Shown here: in pieces, positions 17,448 through 25,711 of the stretch
Numbering within the stretch: position 1 is the first letter of the stretch
Layout: each line of letters begins with the position of its first letter
Assembly (NCBI RefSeq): GCF_020923435.1
Contig: NZ_CP087263.1
Coordinates: forward strand, 1,755,970 to 1,819,969
Origin: Brevibacillus humidisoli
GTDB taxonomy: Bacteria > Bacillota > Bacilli > Brevibacillales > Brevibacillaceae
Reading direction: 5' to 3'
Length of the DNA: 64,000 nucleotides
The notes under the pieces: model-generated
Told to the model about the DNA's origin: nothing
The model's input: only the letters and a program-made list of their open reading frames with translations
Database searches by the model: none
Translations under genes and position numbers: made by a program

Positions 17448-17849
17448 ATGCCAAAACTGCTGTACAAGATCAGCGGACGGTTTGTGAAGATTGATGAGAT
17501 AGGCAACATTCCGGGAGGGGAACGAAAGAACTTTCACTTCATGGGGGATTGCGAAGGCGAGCAGTTGAAGGGTACCTTGCGCGGAGTTGACTACGCCCTG
17601 ACCAAGGACGGCACTGTTCACATCCACATCCATGAACTGTTCACGACTGATCAAGGTGAGAAAATCACCATTGAACGAAATGGTCATTCTCTTCCCAGTG
17701 AAGACCCAGACATGATTTTGCTGGAGGGAACCGGTAGGGCGGGAACCGGTTCCTCCCGTCTCGCCTGGTTAAATGAAGTACCAATCGTCTGGAAAGCTTG
17801 GATTAATCGAAAAGACGTTCATTTCTCTGCGGAGGTATACCACTCATGA
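17448..17849 (+). CDS. DUF3237-family small beta-barrel protein
   Basis: 133 residues. GDCEGEQLKGTLRGVDYALTK, the middle ELFTTDQGEKITIERNG and the final RLAWLNEVPIVWKAW match the pattern of DUF3237 proteins (AttA-like, single barrel, unknown function). Spacing from the previous gene is 6 bases and the stop overlaps the methyltransferase ATG, so it is translated with its neighbours. Barrels of this size include polyketide cyclases and lipocalin-like binders, making it a candidate for shaping or carrying the product. That is inference. Confidence 0.65.
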   Translation: MPKLLYKISGRFVKIDEIGNIPGGERKNFHFMGDCEGEQLKGTLRGVDYALTKDGTVHIHIHELFTTDQGEKITIERNGHSLPSEDPDMILLEGTGRAGTGSSRLAWLNEVPIVWKAWINRKDVHFSAEVYHS

Positions 17850-18619
17850 TCCAGAAACCGACTCCCCCTGATTGGTCAGATGCACCTGTCGTTGAGAACT
17901 ATACCGATTTTTCACGAGAAGCGTTTTGGGGCGCGTACCACTGGCAGGCCGCGGTCGGATTGTACCGCTCAGGTTTGCACAAAACCAAGGGAGATGTGCT
18001 TGACATCGGCTGCGGTCCCGGATGGCTTACTTTCATCCTCAAGGATATGTCTCCTGAAGCATTCTGCTGCGGTCTGGATCTGTCGGAAGAAATGGTAGAG
18101 GCCGCCCAGACCATCGCCCAGCAGAAACAATATACCGATCTGCGCTTCGTCCAAGGTGATGCAGGGCAGCTTCCGTTCCCTGACAATTCCTTTGATCTGG
18201 TGACCAGTTGTTTCTCTTTTCGACTATGGGACGACCAGATTCGTGGGCTGCAAGAAGCCTACCGGGTTGTCCGGCCAGGCGGACTGGTCTATATCGCCGA
18301 TATTAGCGGGGACGTCCCCTTGGAGCAGCGGGAGCAGATCTTGGACGCAGCGCCGCAATCGGGCCGTACGTTTTTAAAACTGGCGATGGAGATGGGCATC
18401 CCGGAAGCAGAGGTTCGCGAGCTGGCCACCAAAACCGGTATCCCTGTGTGGGAGTGCCGCATTGGCGGAATGGGCGGGTACCTGCCCACACAACGAGAGG
18501 TGCTGGACTGGGTAGGCGAAGGATTCCCGCTGCGTCATTTGTACAGTCTGGTTCAGGGCAAAGACTGGGCGCGTGAGTTAGGAAAATACTGGTTTCATCT
18601 CTATTTAGAGAAGCCTTAG
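17846..18619 (+). CDS. Class I SAM-dependent methyltransferase
   Basis: 257 residues, UbiE/type-11 fold. Motif I VLDIGCGPGWLTFIL binds SAM, the post-I acid is in CGLDLSEEM, and motif III is VVRPGGLVYIADIS. The ATG overlaps the preceding stop (ATGA). It probably methylates a hydroxyl or carbon of the polyketide; regiochemistry cannot be read from sequence. Confidence 0.88.
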   Translation: MIQKPTPPDWSDAPVVENYTDFSREAFWGAYHWQAAVGLYRSGLHKTKGDVLDIGCGPGWLTFILKDMSPEAFCCGLDLSEEMVEAAQTIAQQKQYTDLRFVQGDAGQLPFPDNSFDLVTSCFSFRLWDDQIRGLQEAYRVVRPGGLVYIADISGDVPLEQREQILDAAPQSGRTFLKLAMEMGIPEAEVRELATKTGIPVWECRIGGMGGYLPTQREVLDWVGEGFPLRHLYSLVQGKDWARELGKYWFHLYLEKP

Positions 18620-18657
18620 CGCTCACGTTAGCCACACGAAGGAAAGGTGGTGTGATC

Positions 18658-20106
18658 GTGCCACAGTTTGGTGGAAAGCATGCAGTGGTGATCGGAGGCA
18701 GTATTGCCGGTTTGTTGGCAGGCCGGATCTTGGCTGAGCACTTTGACTATGTTACGATCCTCGAGCGGGATCAGTTGCCCGACGATGGAGGCGCACGCAA
18801 GGGGGCGCCCCAGGGATTACACAGCCATATCATGTTGAAGGCTGGCGAACTGGTCATTGCCAAGTGGTTCCCTGACTTCTACGAAGAATTGAATGCCTCA
18901 GGCGAAGTACCGGTTATTGATTCTGCTGATATCAACTGGTTTCATTACGGTGTTTGGCGATTGCGTGTTCGGACAGGCATGCCGAAAACATTGATGACCC
19001 GACCGTATTTTGAGTGGAAGATACGCGAAAAACTTGTCAACCAGCCCAACGTGACGATCAGACAGCAGTGTGAAGTAGCCGGTCTAATCGTCGATGAGAG
19101 CGGCAATCGCGTTACAGGTGTGAAAATCGGTCAGAAAGGCAAAGGTAAAATGACTGCGGCCGAGCGTCACTCCTCCGATGTAGATCCTGACGCGATGGAG
19201 CACCTCTCGGCTGACCTGGTAGTAGATGCGAGCGGCAGAGGTTCACAAACCCCCAATTGGCTGGAAGCGATTGGCTTTCCCAAACCAGAAGAGGCCGCAG
19301 TCAAGATCGATATCGGCTATTCTACCCGTTTATACGAGCCACCCAAGCATAAAACATTCGATTGGCAATTTCTGCTAGTCTATCCCAAAGCTCCTTATGG
19401 CTCTAAAATAGGGTTTGTACAGGCGATCGAACACAATCGCTGGATCGTTACCTTGGCTGGATGTGTCGGCGATTATCCGCCGAACGACGAGGATGGCTTT
19501 CTTGAGTATGCCAAGCAGTTGGACAGACCGGATGTATATGAGGCGATCAAGGATGCGAAGCCGCTCACACCGATCAAAATCCATCGTTTCCCGGCCAGTC
19601 TGCGCCGACGCTACGAAAAACTGTCCCGCTTTCCCGATGGCCTCTTGGTAGTGGGAGACGCAGTCAGCAGCTTCAACCCGGTGTATGGCCAAGGGATGAG
19701 CGTCACAGCAATGGGAGTTAATGCTTTGGACGAATGCCTGCAGGAACAAGCGATGTACAACAAGGGAAACTTAGCTGGCCTGCATCGTCGCTATTTTCGC
19801 AAAGTGGCGAAAATCGTTGACGCGGCATGGCTGGCGGCCGTTACGGAAGATTTCCGCTATCCGCAGGCGCAAGGGCCAAAGCCGTTCGGAACAAAGCTGC
19901 TCAATTGGTATATGGGCAAGCTGTTTGAGTTGGCTTCCGTCGATCAAAAAATCTATTTTCAAGTGATCCTGGTGCAAAACTTGGTGGCCAGTCCGCGCAC
20001 ACTCTTTTCTCCGTACATCATCCGCCAGGTTCTGAAAAGCAACTTTACAAAAACGGCAGAGAAAGAGAACAAGAGTATTGCTGTCGAGATGAACAAGCAA
20101 GCTTGA
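18658..20106 (+). CDS. FAD-dependent monooxygenase-like protein
   Basis: About 482 residues. The N-terminal motif VVIGGSIAGLLAGRIL, the central DLVVDASGRGS and the GD motif VVGDAVSSFNPVYGQGMSVTAMG define the PHBH-like flavoprotein monooxygenase group. A long C-terminal helical part (about 370-482) contains PNWLEA-type and KLLNWYMGKL segments typical of this subgroup. It would hydroxylate or epoxidise the product. GTG 18658 is 7 bases from AAGGTGG; GTG 18652 is in frame but too close. It is the last gene of the operon; a terminator follows. Confidence 0.82.
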   Translation: MPQFGGKHAVVIGGSIAGLLAGRILAEHFDYVTILERDQLPDDGGARKGAPQGLHSHIMLKAGELVIAKWFPDFYEELNASGEVPVIDSADINWFHYGVWRLRVRTGMPKTLMTRPYFEWKIREKLVNQPNVTIRQQCEVAGLIVDESGNRVTGVKIGQKGKGKMTAAERHSSDVDPDAMEHLSADLVVDASGRGSQTPNWLEAIGFPKPEEAAVKIDIGYSTRLYEPPKHKTFDWQFLLVYPKAPYGSKIGFVQAIEHNRWIVTLAGCVGDYPPNDEDGFLEYAKQLDRPDVYEAIKDAKPLTPIKIHRFPASLRRRYEKLSRFPDGLLVVGDAVSSFNPVYGQGMSVTAMGVNALDECLQEQAMYNKGNLAGLHRRYFRKVAKIVDAAWLAAVTEDFRYPQAQGPKPFGTKLLNWYMGKLFELASVDQKIYFQVILVQNLVASPRTLFSPYIIRQVLKSNFTKTAEKENKSIAVEMNKQA

Positions 20107-20173
20107 TCACTGAAGCGTCATGATAAAAAACTCACTTTCACTCCGCTGATGGGAGCGAACCGCAAGCAGGGCT

Positions 20174-20211
20174 ATGCTTATCTACAGTCGTAGAGAGCAT
20201 GGTCTTTTTTT
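20174..20211 (+). terminator. Terminator of the polyketide operon
   Basis: ATGCT-TA-TCTAC, loop AGTC, GTAGA-G-AGCAT (20174-20200), a stem with one internal bulge, followed by GGTC and seven T. The gap 20107-20391 otherwise holds only the moaA promoter region. Confidence 0.7.
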
Positions 20212-20280
20212 GTTGCCAAGCATACGGATGGGATGCCTATTGAGGATTGGGCATCATCAGCGATACGATCAGACAATTAT

Positions 20281-20294
20281 CACACATAAGTGTG
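20281..20294. promoter_or_regulatory. Palindrome upstream of moaA
   Basis: CACAC-ATAA-GTGTG is a perfect 5-bp inverted repeat about 100 bases before moaA. A possible -10 box TATGAT lies at 20328-20333 with only a weak -35. It could be an operator; nothing in the window identifies its protein. Confidence 0.3.
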
Positions 20295-20391
20295 CAAAAC
20301 ACTATTCGTGCCCCCATGACAATATGTTATGATAAAGGGCAAATGGAACTGCTGATCGTATAATTTCGTGCGTTGAAGGAGAGTGTCAAGA

Positions 20392-21411
20392 ATGGAAAAA
20401 CAGACGACAGATTCGTTGCGACGTCCTCTCCGTGACTTGCGCATTTCCGTGACGGACAAGTGTAACTTTCGTTGCCAATACTGCATGCCAGCTGAGCTCT
20501 TCGGTTCTGATTACCAATTTCTCCCACAAGACAAACTGCTGCGTTTTGAAGAACTGACTCGTCTGTCAGGCATTTTTACATCGCTCGGTGTGGAGAAGAT
20601 CCGGATAACGGGTGGAGAGCCGCTATTGCGCAGGGATTTGCCCCGTTTGATCTCGATGCTGCATGAAGTGGAGGGGGTACGTGACATTGCCATGACCACC
20701 AATGGTTCGCTGCTGGCCAAGCATGCGCAGGCGTTGAAGCAGGCTGGACTGGGGCGAGTAACCGTGAGTCTGGACAGTCTGGACAACGCTCGGTTTAAGC
20801 AAATCAATGCGAGAGGCTATCAGGTGGAGACCGTGCTGGAGGGCATCGAAGCGGCGGCGGCGGCAGGCTTGCCGGTAAAAATCAACATGGTCGTTCAGAA
20901 AGGCGTTAATGAGCAAGATATTTTACCGATGGCTCGTTATTTTCGGAACAAGGGACACATCCTGCGCTTTATCGAATACATGGACGTAGGGAACAGCAAT
21001 GGCTGGCGACTCGATCAGGTCATCCCCAGTCGACAAATTGTACAGATGATTGACGCGGAGATGCCGCTTGAGCCGGTTGATCCCAATTACTATGGAGAAG
21101 TAGCCACCCGGTACCGCTACCGGGGAACAGGCGCGGAAATCGGCTTGATCTCGTCTGTTACCCAGGCGTTTTGCGCCACTTGTACACGAGCCAGACTCTC
21201 GGCAGAGGGGAAGCTCTACACCTGTCTGTTTGCATCTACAGGGGTGGATCTTAGAGAGCCGCTGAGAGAGGGCGCCACTGACCGTGAACTGAGGGAGTTG
21301 ATCACAGGGATATGGCGCGAGAGAGCAGATCGCTACTCTGAAGAACGCTTGCAGAATACAGACGGACTTACCAAGAGGAAGAAAGTTGAGATGTCGCATA
21401 TTGGCGGTTAA
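20392..21411 (+). CDS. moaA: GTP 3',8-cyclase (molybdenum cofactor step 1)
   Basis: 339 residues. Radical-SAM cluster Cys24, Cys28, Cys31 ([12 protein letters not shown]); the second, C-terminal [4Fe-4S] site is in FCATCTRAR with a third Cys in LYTC. The protein ends in the conserved Gly-Gly needed for catalysis. ITGGEPLLR and TTNGSLL are also canonical. It opens GTP to 3',8-cyclo-GTP. ATG 20392 follows AAGGAG by 10 bases; GTG 20383 would overlap that site. Convergent with moaD-moaE across a shared terminator. moaC is not in the window. Confidence 0.96.
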   Translation: MEKQTTDSLRRPLRDLRISVTDKCNFRCQYCMPAELFGSDYQFLPQDKLLRFEELTRLSGIFTSLGVEKIRITGGEPLLRRDLPRLISMLHEVEGVRDIAMTTNGSLLAKHAQALKQAGLGRVTVSLDSLDNARFKQINARGYQVETVLEGIEAAAAAGLPVKINMVVQKGVNEQDILPMARYFRNKGHILRFIEYMDVGNSNGWRLDQVIPSRQIVQMIDAEMPLEPVDPNYYGEVATRYRYRGTGAEIGLISSVTQAFCATCTRARLSAEGKLYTCLFASTGVDLREPLREGATDRELRELITGIWRERADRYSEERLQNTDGLTKRKKVEMSHIGG

Positions 21412-21416
21412 ACCAG

Positions 21417-21444
21417 AAAGGAGGGACGATGGGGGCCCTCCTTT
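21417..21444. terminator. Bidirectional terminator between moaA and moaDE
   Basis: AAAGGAGGG (21417-21425) and CCCTCCTTT (21436-21444) form a perfect 9-bp stem that works on both strands. It starts 6 bases after the moaA stop. Confidence 0.7.
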
Positions 21445-21462
21445 GTTGCTGATGAATCACTC

Positions 21463-22197
21463 TCATGAAGGATCTGATGGGGCAAGTGGATTCCAGGGCC
21501 CCAGCTGATGCCCTTTCCACTCACTGCCGTCCTCCCAGATCTCTTTTTTCCAGATCGGGACGATCTGCTTCAGTCGTTCAATCGCATAGCGGCCCGCTTC
21601 GAACGACTCTTGGCGGTGAGGAGCGGCGACCGCGATCACCACGGCGATCTCTTCAATCTTCAATTGACCAATGCGGTGATGAATCGCTACTTCGGTTCCT
21701 GGCCAGCGTTGATTGATCTCTTCGGCGATCTGCCTCATCTTTGCTTCTGCCATTGGCGGGTACGCTTCATAAGTGAGGGAGACAGTGCGCTGACCCTGCG
21801 TATACTCGCGTACCGTACCGACGAACGTCAGCACGGCGCCAGCATGCGGATTGGATACCAGTCGGATGAGCGAGTCAGCACTGATCGGATGCTCCGTGAT
21901 GCGAAACCGTTCCTTCTGTGAGGAAATCTTCCTCTCCGACTCAGACAACTCTTGGCCACCACTCACAGGGGGCAGGATCGCTACTTCGTCTTCCGGACCA
22001 ACCGGATGAGCAGGAGATGCGTACTCCTGATTGACGGAAACAAAACAACTGTCTAACAAGGATGACAGCTCTGGATACGAGCGAGAGACGGCCTCAAGCA
22101 GCGATTGCACAGTGGCCGGTTCTGCTACCGATACGTCAATCTGACGTTGCCCGGTGCGTTCAGCGAGGGCGGCAAATAAAAAAACCTGAACCTTCAT
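21463..22197 (-). CDS. moaDE: MoaD-MoaE fusion, molybdopterin synthase both subunits in one chain
   Basis: 244 residues. Residues 1-81 are the ubiquitin-like sulfur carrier MoaD, ending in PPVSGG with Gly80-Gly81. A roughly 20-residue linker is followed by MoaE (about 100-235) with AGAVLTFVGTVREYTQG, HRIGQLKIEEIAVVIAV and IWKKEIWEDG. MoaE binds the pterin and MoaD donates sulfur from a C-terminal thiocarboxylate. Here the Gly-Gly is internal, so the chain must be cleaved after Gly81 or work otherwise; mycobacterial MoaX, a similar fusion, is reported to be cleaved there. AAGGTGA precedes the ATG. Confidence 0.93.
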   Translation of the reverse strand: MKVQVFLFAALAERTGQRQIDVSVAEPATVQSLLEAVSRSYPELSSLLDSCFVSVNQEYASPAHPVGPEDEVAILPPVSGGQELSESERKISSQKERFRITEHPISADSLIRLVSNPHAGAVLTFVGTVREYTQGQRTVSLTYEAYPPMAEAKMRQIAEEINQRWPGTEVAIHHRIGQLKIEEIAVVIAVAAPHRQESFEAGRYAIERLKQIVPIWKKEIWEDGSEWKGHQLGPWNPLAPSDPS

Positions 22198-22314
22198 ACA
22201 TGGTCACCTTCTTGAGAAAAATCTGTGCGAAGCGAATCGACATATACTCTTTAGACGATAACATAAAATCGAACCGGGACAAATAGGAACGGGCATATCG
22301 GTATCGGAAAGCCG

Positions 22315-22343
22315 TTGAGGTTTCCTGCAAAATTACTTACTAT
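22315..22343 (+). promoter_or_regulatory. Promoter of ypdA
   Basis: TTGAGG (22315-22320) and TACTAT (22338-22343), spaced 17 bases, sit 50 bases before the ypdA start codon in the divergent gap with moaDE. The -10 is only a fair match. Confidence 0.4.
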
Positions 22344-22392
22344 TGTATAGGAACAGACATTTTTACAGACAAAAGGAGACTGGAACCATACC

Positions 22393-23367
22393 ATGGAACA
22401 GGTGATCATAATCGGGGCAGGCCCCTGTGGACTGTCTGCCGCCGTTGAATTAAAAAAGCTCGGCATCGATCCGCTATTGATCGATAAAGGGCCGATTGTC
22501 AATTCGATCTATCGCTACCCTACGTATATGATCTTTCACAGCACACCGGAGCTGTTGGAGATTGGCGACATTCCCTTTACCACAGCAAACGAGAAACCGA
22601 CGAGGATAGAAGCCCTGCAGTATTATCGGCTAGTGGCGACTCGACATGATCTGCGCATCAACAGCTACCAGACGGTGAAAGGGGTGGAGCGGGGAGATGG
22701 GTTCTACCAGGTTGCCGCCGAAGGCCGTTTTGGAGAGACGCATCACTATCAGTGCCAGCATCTGATTGTGGCCACCGGCTACTTTGATCATCCCAACCGC
22801 CTCGGTGTGCCGGGGGAAGACTTGTCCAAAGTGATGTCATTTTATAAAGAGGCCCATCCCTATACGGGGTTGAAAGTGGCCATCGTCGGAGGCAACAACT
22901 CAGCAGTAGACGCCGCACTGGACCTGGAGCGGGCAGGTGCGGAGGTAACCGTCATCTATCGGAGCGCGGAGTTGTCACCCAAAGTGAAGGCTTGGACTCG
23001 GCCGGTCTTTGAGAGCATGGTAGAGAAGGGACGGATTCGCATGCTGTACTCCTCCCAGGTGACGAAAATTGCCGAACGGATGATCGAGATCGAAACACCC
23101 AACGGGCCGCTTACGCTGGAAAACGATTACGTGTTCACGTTGATTGGTTATCGACCTGATCGAACCTTGCTAGCTGCCATCGGAGTCCACACGGATCCGC
23201 AAACCGGTGCGCCGCAGTTTGATCCAGACACCATGGAGACCAATGTGCCGCAGGTCTACATCGCAGGTGTGATCGCGGCAGGAAACGAAGCAAACGCGAT
23301 CTTTATCGAAAATGGGCGCCATCACGGCCGGTTGATCGCCCAGGCGATCGTTTCCCAAACGATATAG
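22393..23367 (+). CDS. ypdA: Bacillithiol disulfide reductase
   Basis: 324 residues of the thioredoxin-reductase-like YpdA group. FAD motif IIIGAGPCGLSAAVEL, block SIYRYPTYMIFHSTPELLEIG that is specific to YpdA, NADPH motif VAIVGGNNSAVDAA, and C-terminal YIAGVIAAG...IFIENGRHHG. It lacks the CxxC of thioredoxin reductase, as YpdA does. It reduces BSSB with NADPH to keep the bacillithiol pool reduced, which marks this organism as a bacillithiol user. AAAGGAG lies before the ATG. Confidence 0.93.
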   Translation: MEQVIIIGAGPCGLSAAVELKKLGIDPLLIDKGPIVNSIYRYPTYMIFHSTPELLEIGDIPFTTANEKPTRIEALQYYRLVATRHDLRINSYQTVKGVERGDGFYQVAAEGRFGETHHYQCQHLIVATGYFDHPNRLGVPGEDLSKVMSFYKEAHPYTGLKVAIVGGNNSAVDAALDLERAGAEVTVIYRSAELSPKVKAWTRPVFESMVEKGRIRMLYSSQVTKIAERMIEIETPNGPLTLENDYVFTLIGYRPDRTLLAAIGVHTDPQTGAPQFDPDTMETNVPQVYIAGVIAAGNEANAIFIENGRHHGRLIAQAIVSQTI

Positions 23368-23476
23368 GAAGGCGGCAGTGTGCACTCGCTGCTGTTTTCC
23401 CGATACATGTTTTCTATTCACAACTGTTCTAGATCTCCTTTCTGCCAAAAAATTGTACCTTGGGCCACAATCGTTT

Positions 23477-23506
23477 TTGCAGTCTTGTCAGAAATTGTGA
23501 TATACT
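23477..23506 (+). promoter_or_regulatory. Promoter of the ABC-F leader transcript
   Basis: TTGCAG (23477-23482) and TATACT (23501-23506), 18 bases apart. Transcription would start near 23513, about 320 bases before the ABC-F start codon. Confidence 0.55.
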
Positions 23507-23512
23507 CAGATC

Positions 23513-23775
23513 GAACCCCACATTGATGATTTCGGAGGTAACCAATAGAGCGATGAAGTAAGCACACGATCTCAGTACAGCTTGTATGCAGGCAAGCAGC
23601 TTCTTCCGATAGGGAGAGCGGTACGGGATACGTGTGTCCTTACGGGATGATACATGGGTATGTTGATGCTTACGGACGGCAGCAGGATTTGTGCTGTTTT
23701 CCCTTTGTGCAGGCAAGCATCGTGACTACCTCCCGATAGCCGCATTCAACCGCAGGAAGAAGCCTGCGGTTTTTT
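23513..23775 (+). ncRNA. Structured leader RNA with attenuator upstream of the ABC-F gene
   Basis: The 466-base gap 23368-23833 has no protein gene but a promoter, about 235 bases of folded RNA and a strong terminator. TCGGAGGTA (23532-23540) can pair with TACCTCCCGA (23727-23736), and CACGAT (23565-23570) with ATCGTG (23719-23724), closing one long-range domain. TGCAGGCAAGCA occurs twice (23587-23598, 23708-23719); its GCAGGC is complementary to GCCTGC in the 3' arm of the terminator (23762-23767), so either copy could act as antiterminator. GGAGGT at 23534 is followed 13 bases on by ATGAAGTAA (Met-Lys-stop). This suits antibiotic-induced ribosome-mediated attenuation, as known for other ABC-F genes. 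An independent small RNA is the alternative. Confidence 0.6.
23748..23775 (+). terminator. Attenuator-type terminator before the ABC-F gene
   Basis: AACCGCAGG (23748-23756), loop AAGAAG, CCTGCGGTT (23763-23771), followed by a run of T to 23775. A textbook intrinsic terminator placed 58 bases before the start codon of a gene that has no other visible promoter. Confidence 0.85.
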
Positions 23776-23833
23776 GATTTCTTGAAGCGATCAATCGTAT
23801 CGTGAGAAATCGTAATGATGCGGAGGGATGTTT

Positions 23834-25654
23834 ATGATGATCGTAAAAGCGACAGGACTGCGCAAAGAATGGAACGGCAGGACCTTGTTCGAAAATATTG
23901 ATCTGGAGATAGCCAGTGGAGAACATGTCGTCCTGCTTGGTCAAAACGGGGTTGGAAAAACGACGCTGCTGCAGGGGCTGATCGGCCAACTACAACTAGA
24001 CAGGGGAGAGATTCAACGCTTTCTGCCGCTGGAGAAGTGGGGCTGGTTGAAACAGTCCGTAGGACGAGAAGCGGAGCACTCGGCGATCCAGTTTGTCCAA
24101 TCTGGCATACCGAAGATGGATCTACTGAAGCAAAAGCTGGATCATTTGCAGCGGCAGTTGACGGTAGAAGGCAGAGATCAGGAAGAATCGATAGAGTCTT
24201 ACAGCCGCCTCCTTGAACAGTATGAAGCAAACGATGGCTATACCTGGGAGGCCGAAGTAGAAAAATGTCTGCGCCAGGTTCAGCTGGATCCGTCGGCCTG
24301 GGAACTCCCGTTTCACCAACTGAGCGGCGGACAGAAGACCAGGGTGCAGTTGGCTCGGCTGCTCCTGCAAAATCCGTCATTTATTTTAATGGATGAGCCT
24401 ACCAATCATCTCGATTCGGAGACACTGCAATGGCTGGAAAAGTGGATAAACGCCTATAAAGGGGCGATCTTGCTCGTCACACACGATCGTTACTTTATGG
24501 ATCAGGTCGCACACGCGATCTACGAGATGAGAGCGGATGGCAGTACTCGTTATTCTGGAGGATATACACCATACAAAGAGCAAAAAGATCGGGAGCGGCG
24601 GACGTTGGAGGTAGAGCACCGAAAACAGGAGCAGGAGCGCAAAGCCCTTTTGGAAAACATCCGCCGATACCAGCAATGGTTCCATCAAGCTCACCGAGCG
24701 GCGGGACAAAACGATTTTTACAGAGCAAAGTCCAAAAAGAATGTCTCCCGGATGAAAGCGAAAGAATCTGCGCTGGAACGCTTGGAGCAACAGCAGGTGC
24801 AAAAGCCAAGAGAAGAGCGGAGGCTGAACATGCGGTTGCAGGGAACGGAATTTTCTGCTCATACCCTTGTTCGATTGGATCAGGTTCGTTTTGCTTATAG
24901 CGGCGAACCCTTGTTCGAGGGGCTGAATCTCTCCGTGAACCGGGGGGATCGAATCGCGGTGATCGGGCCAAATGGAACGGGAAAGAGTACGCTGCTGAAG
25001 CTGATCACTGGTAACCTCTCGCCGCAAGAGGGGAGCGTCTACCTGCATCCGCAGACCGCTATAGGCTATTTTGAACAGGAGCTATCTGCTTTGCGTATGG
25101 AAGAGACAATACTAGACAGTTTGTTGCGACTGCCGGATATGACCCAGACGACAGCCCGCACCATCCTCGGGAGCTTCCTCTTTTCAGGAGAGGATGCCTT
25201 CAAGAGTATCGGTGATCTCAGCATGGGAGAAAAATGTCGGGTCGCTTTTCTCTCTCTTTATTTCAGCAGAGCGAACCTGTTGGTGTTGGATGAGCCGACC
25301 AACTACCTCGACATCAATACCAGGGAGAAGGTGGAAGAAGCGTTGGCAGAATATCCGGGTGCAATGGTGCTGGTTTCTCATGATCGTTACTTGATCCGCC
25401 GACTTGCCAACCGACTCGTGATCCTAGATGGAGAAAGTGTGCAGTTGTTTTCCGGAACCTACGAGGAGTACATGGAATCCGGCGCTGTTCGTCCGCTCAC
25501 GACGGAAGAACAGCACAGGGAAAACGAACGACGTCAGTTGGAATGGCAACTTGCCCGCTTAATCGGACAGGAGTTGCCTGACGACGCTGATGAGCGGGCA
25601 CGCATCCTGACAGAAACAAGACGGATCCGTCAAGCTATCGATCAGTTGAAATAA
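23834..25654 (+). CDS. ABC-F ribosome-protection-type ATPase, Vml-like
   Basis: 606 residues, two ABC domains in one chain with no membrane segment. NBD1: GQNGVGKTT Walker A, LSGGQKTR signature, ILMDEPTNHLD. The linker (about 235-330) is long, charged and helical. NBD2: GPNGTGKST, signature LSMGEKCR instead of LSGGE, LVLDEPTNYLD. The SMGE signature is what I know from Bacillus VmlR-like antibiotic-resistance ABC-F proteins, which enter the ribosomal E site and dislodge lincosamides, streptogramins and pleuromutilins. ATG 23834 is 7 bases from GGAGG; 23828 is too close. The attenuated leader supports a drug-inducible role. A housekeeping ABC-F is the alternative. Confidence 0.85.
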   Translation: MMIVKATGLRKEWNGRTLFENIDLEIASGEHVVLLGQNGVGKTTLLQGLIGQLQLDRGEIQRFLPLEKWGWLKQSVGREAEHSAIQFVQSGIPKMDLLKQKLDHLQRQLTVEGRDQEESIESYSRLLEQYEANDGYTWEAEVEKCLRQVQLDPSAWELPFHQLSGGQKTRVQLARLLLQNPSFILMDEPTNHLDSETLQWLEKWINAYKGAILLVTHDRYFMDQVAHAIYEMRADGSTRYSGGYTPYKEQKDRERRTLEVEHRKQEQERKALLENIRRYQQWFHQAHRAAGQNDFYRAKSKKNVSRMKAKESALERLEQQQVQKPREERRLNMRLQGTEFSAHTLVRLDQVRFAYSGEPLFEGLNLSVNRGDRIAVIGPNGTGKSTLLKLITGNLSPQEGSVYLHPQTAIGYFEQELSALRMEETILDSLLRLPDMTQTTARTILGSFLFSGEDAFKSIGDLSMGEKCRVAFLSLYFSRANLLVLDEPTNYLDINTREKVEEALAEYPGAMVLVSHDRYLIRRLANRLVILDGESVQLFSGTYEEYMESGAVRPLTTEEQHRENERRQLEWQLARLIGQELPDDADERARILTETRRIRQAIDQLK

Positions 25655-25684
25655 AGACACAGGAGAGTGATTGCTCTCGCTTTC

Positions 25685-25711
25685 CTTACAAGATTGTAAG
25701 CTGCCTGTAAG
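25685..25711. promoter_or_regulatory. Response-regulator-like repeats before the transglycosylase gene
   Basis: CTTACAA-GA-TTGTAAG (25685-25700) is a perfect inverted repeat, and TTGTAAG (25694) recurs as CTGTAAG (25705) exactly 11 bases later. An 11-base direct period is typical of OmpR-family regulators. A -10-like TACAAT lies near 25744. The binding protein is unknown. Confidence 0.4.

Noticed and set aside
23526-23561. 11-codon frame MISEVTNRAMK in the ABC-F leader
   Set aside because: Its ATG lies too near the predicted transcript start and has no ribosome site; the inner ATG-AAG-TAA after GGAGGT is more plausible.
23532-23738. 6S RNA as explanation for the long closed hairpin before the ABC-F gene
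   Set aside because: I could not draw the symmetrical central bubble, and the terminator placed before an ABC-F start fits attenuation better. Left as an alternative to test.
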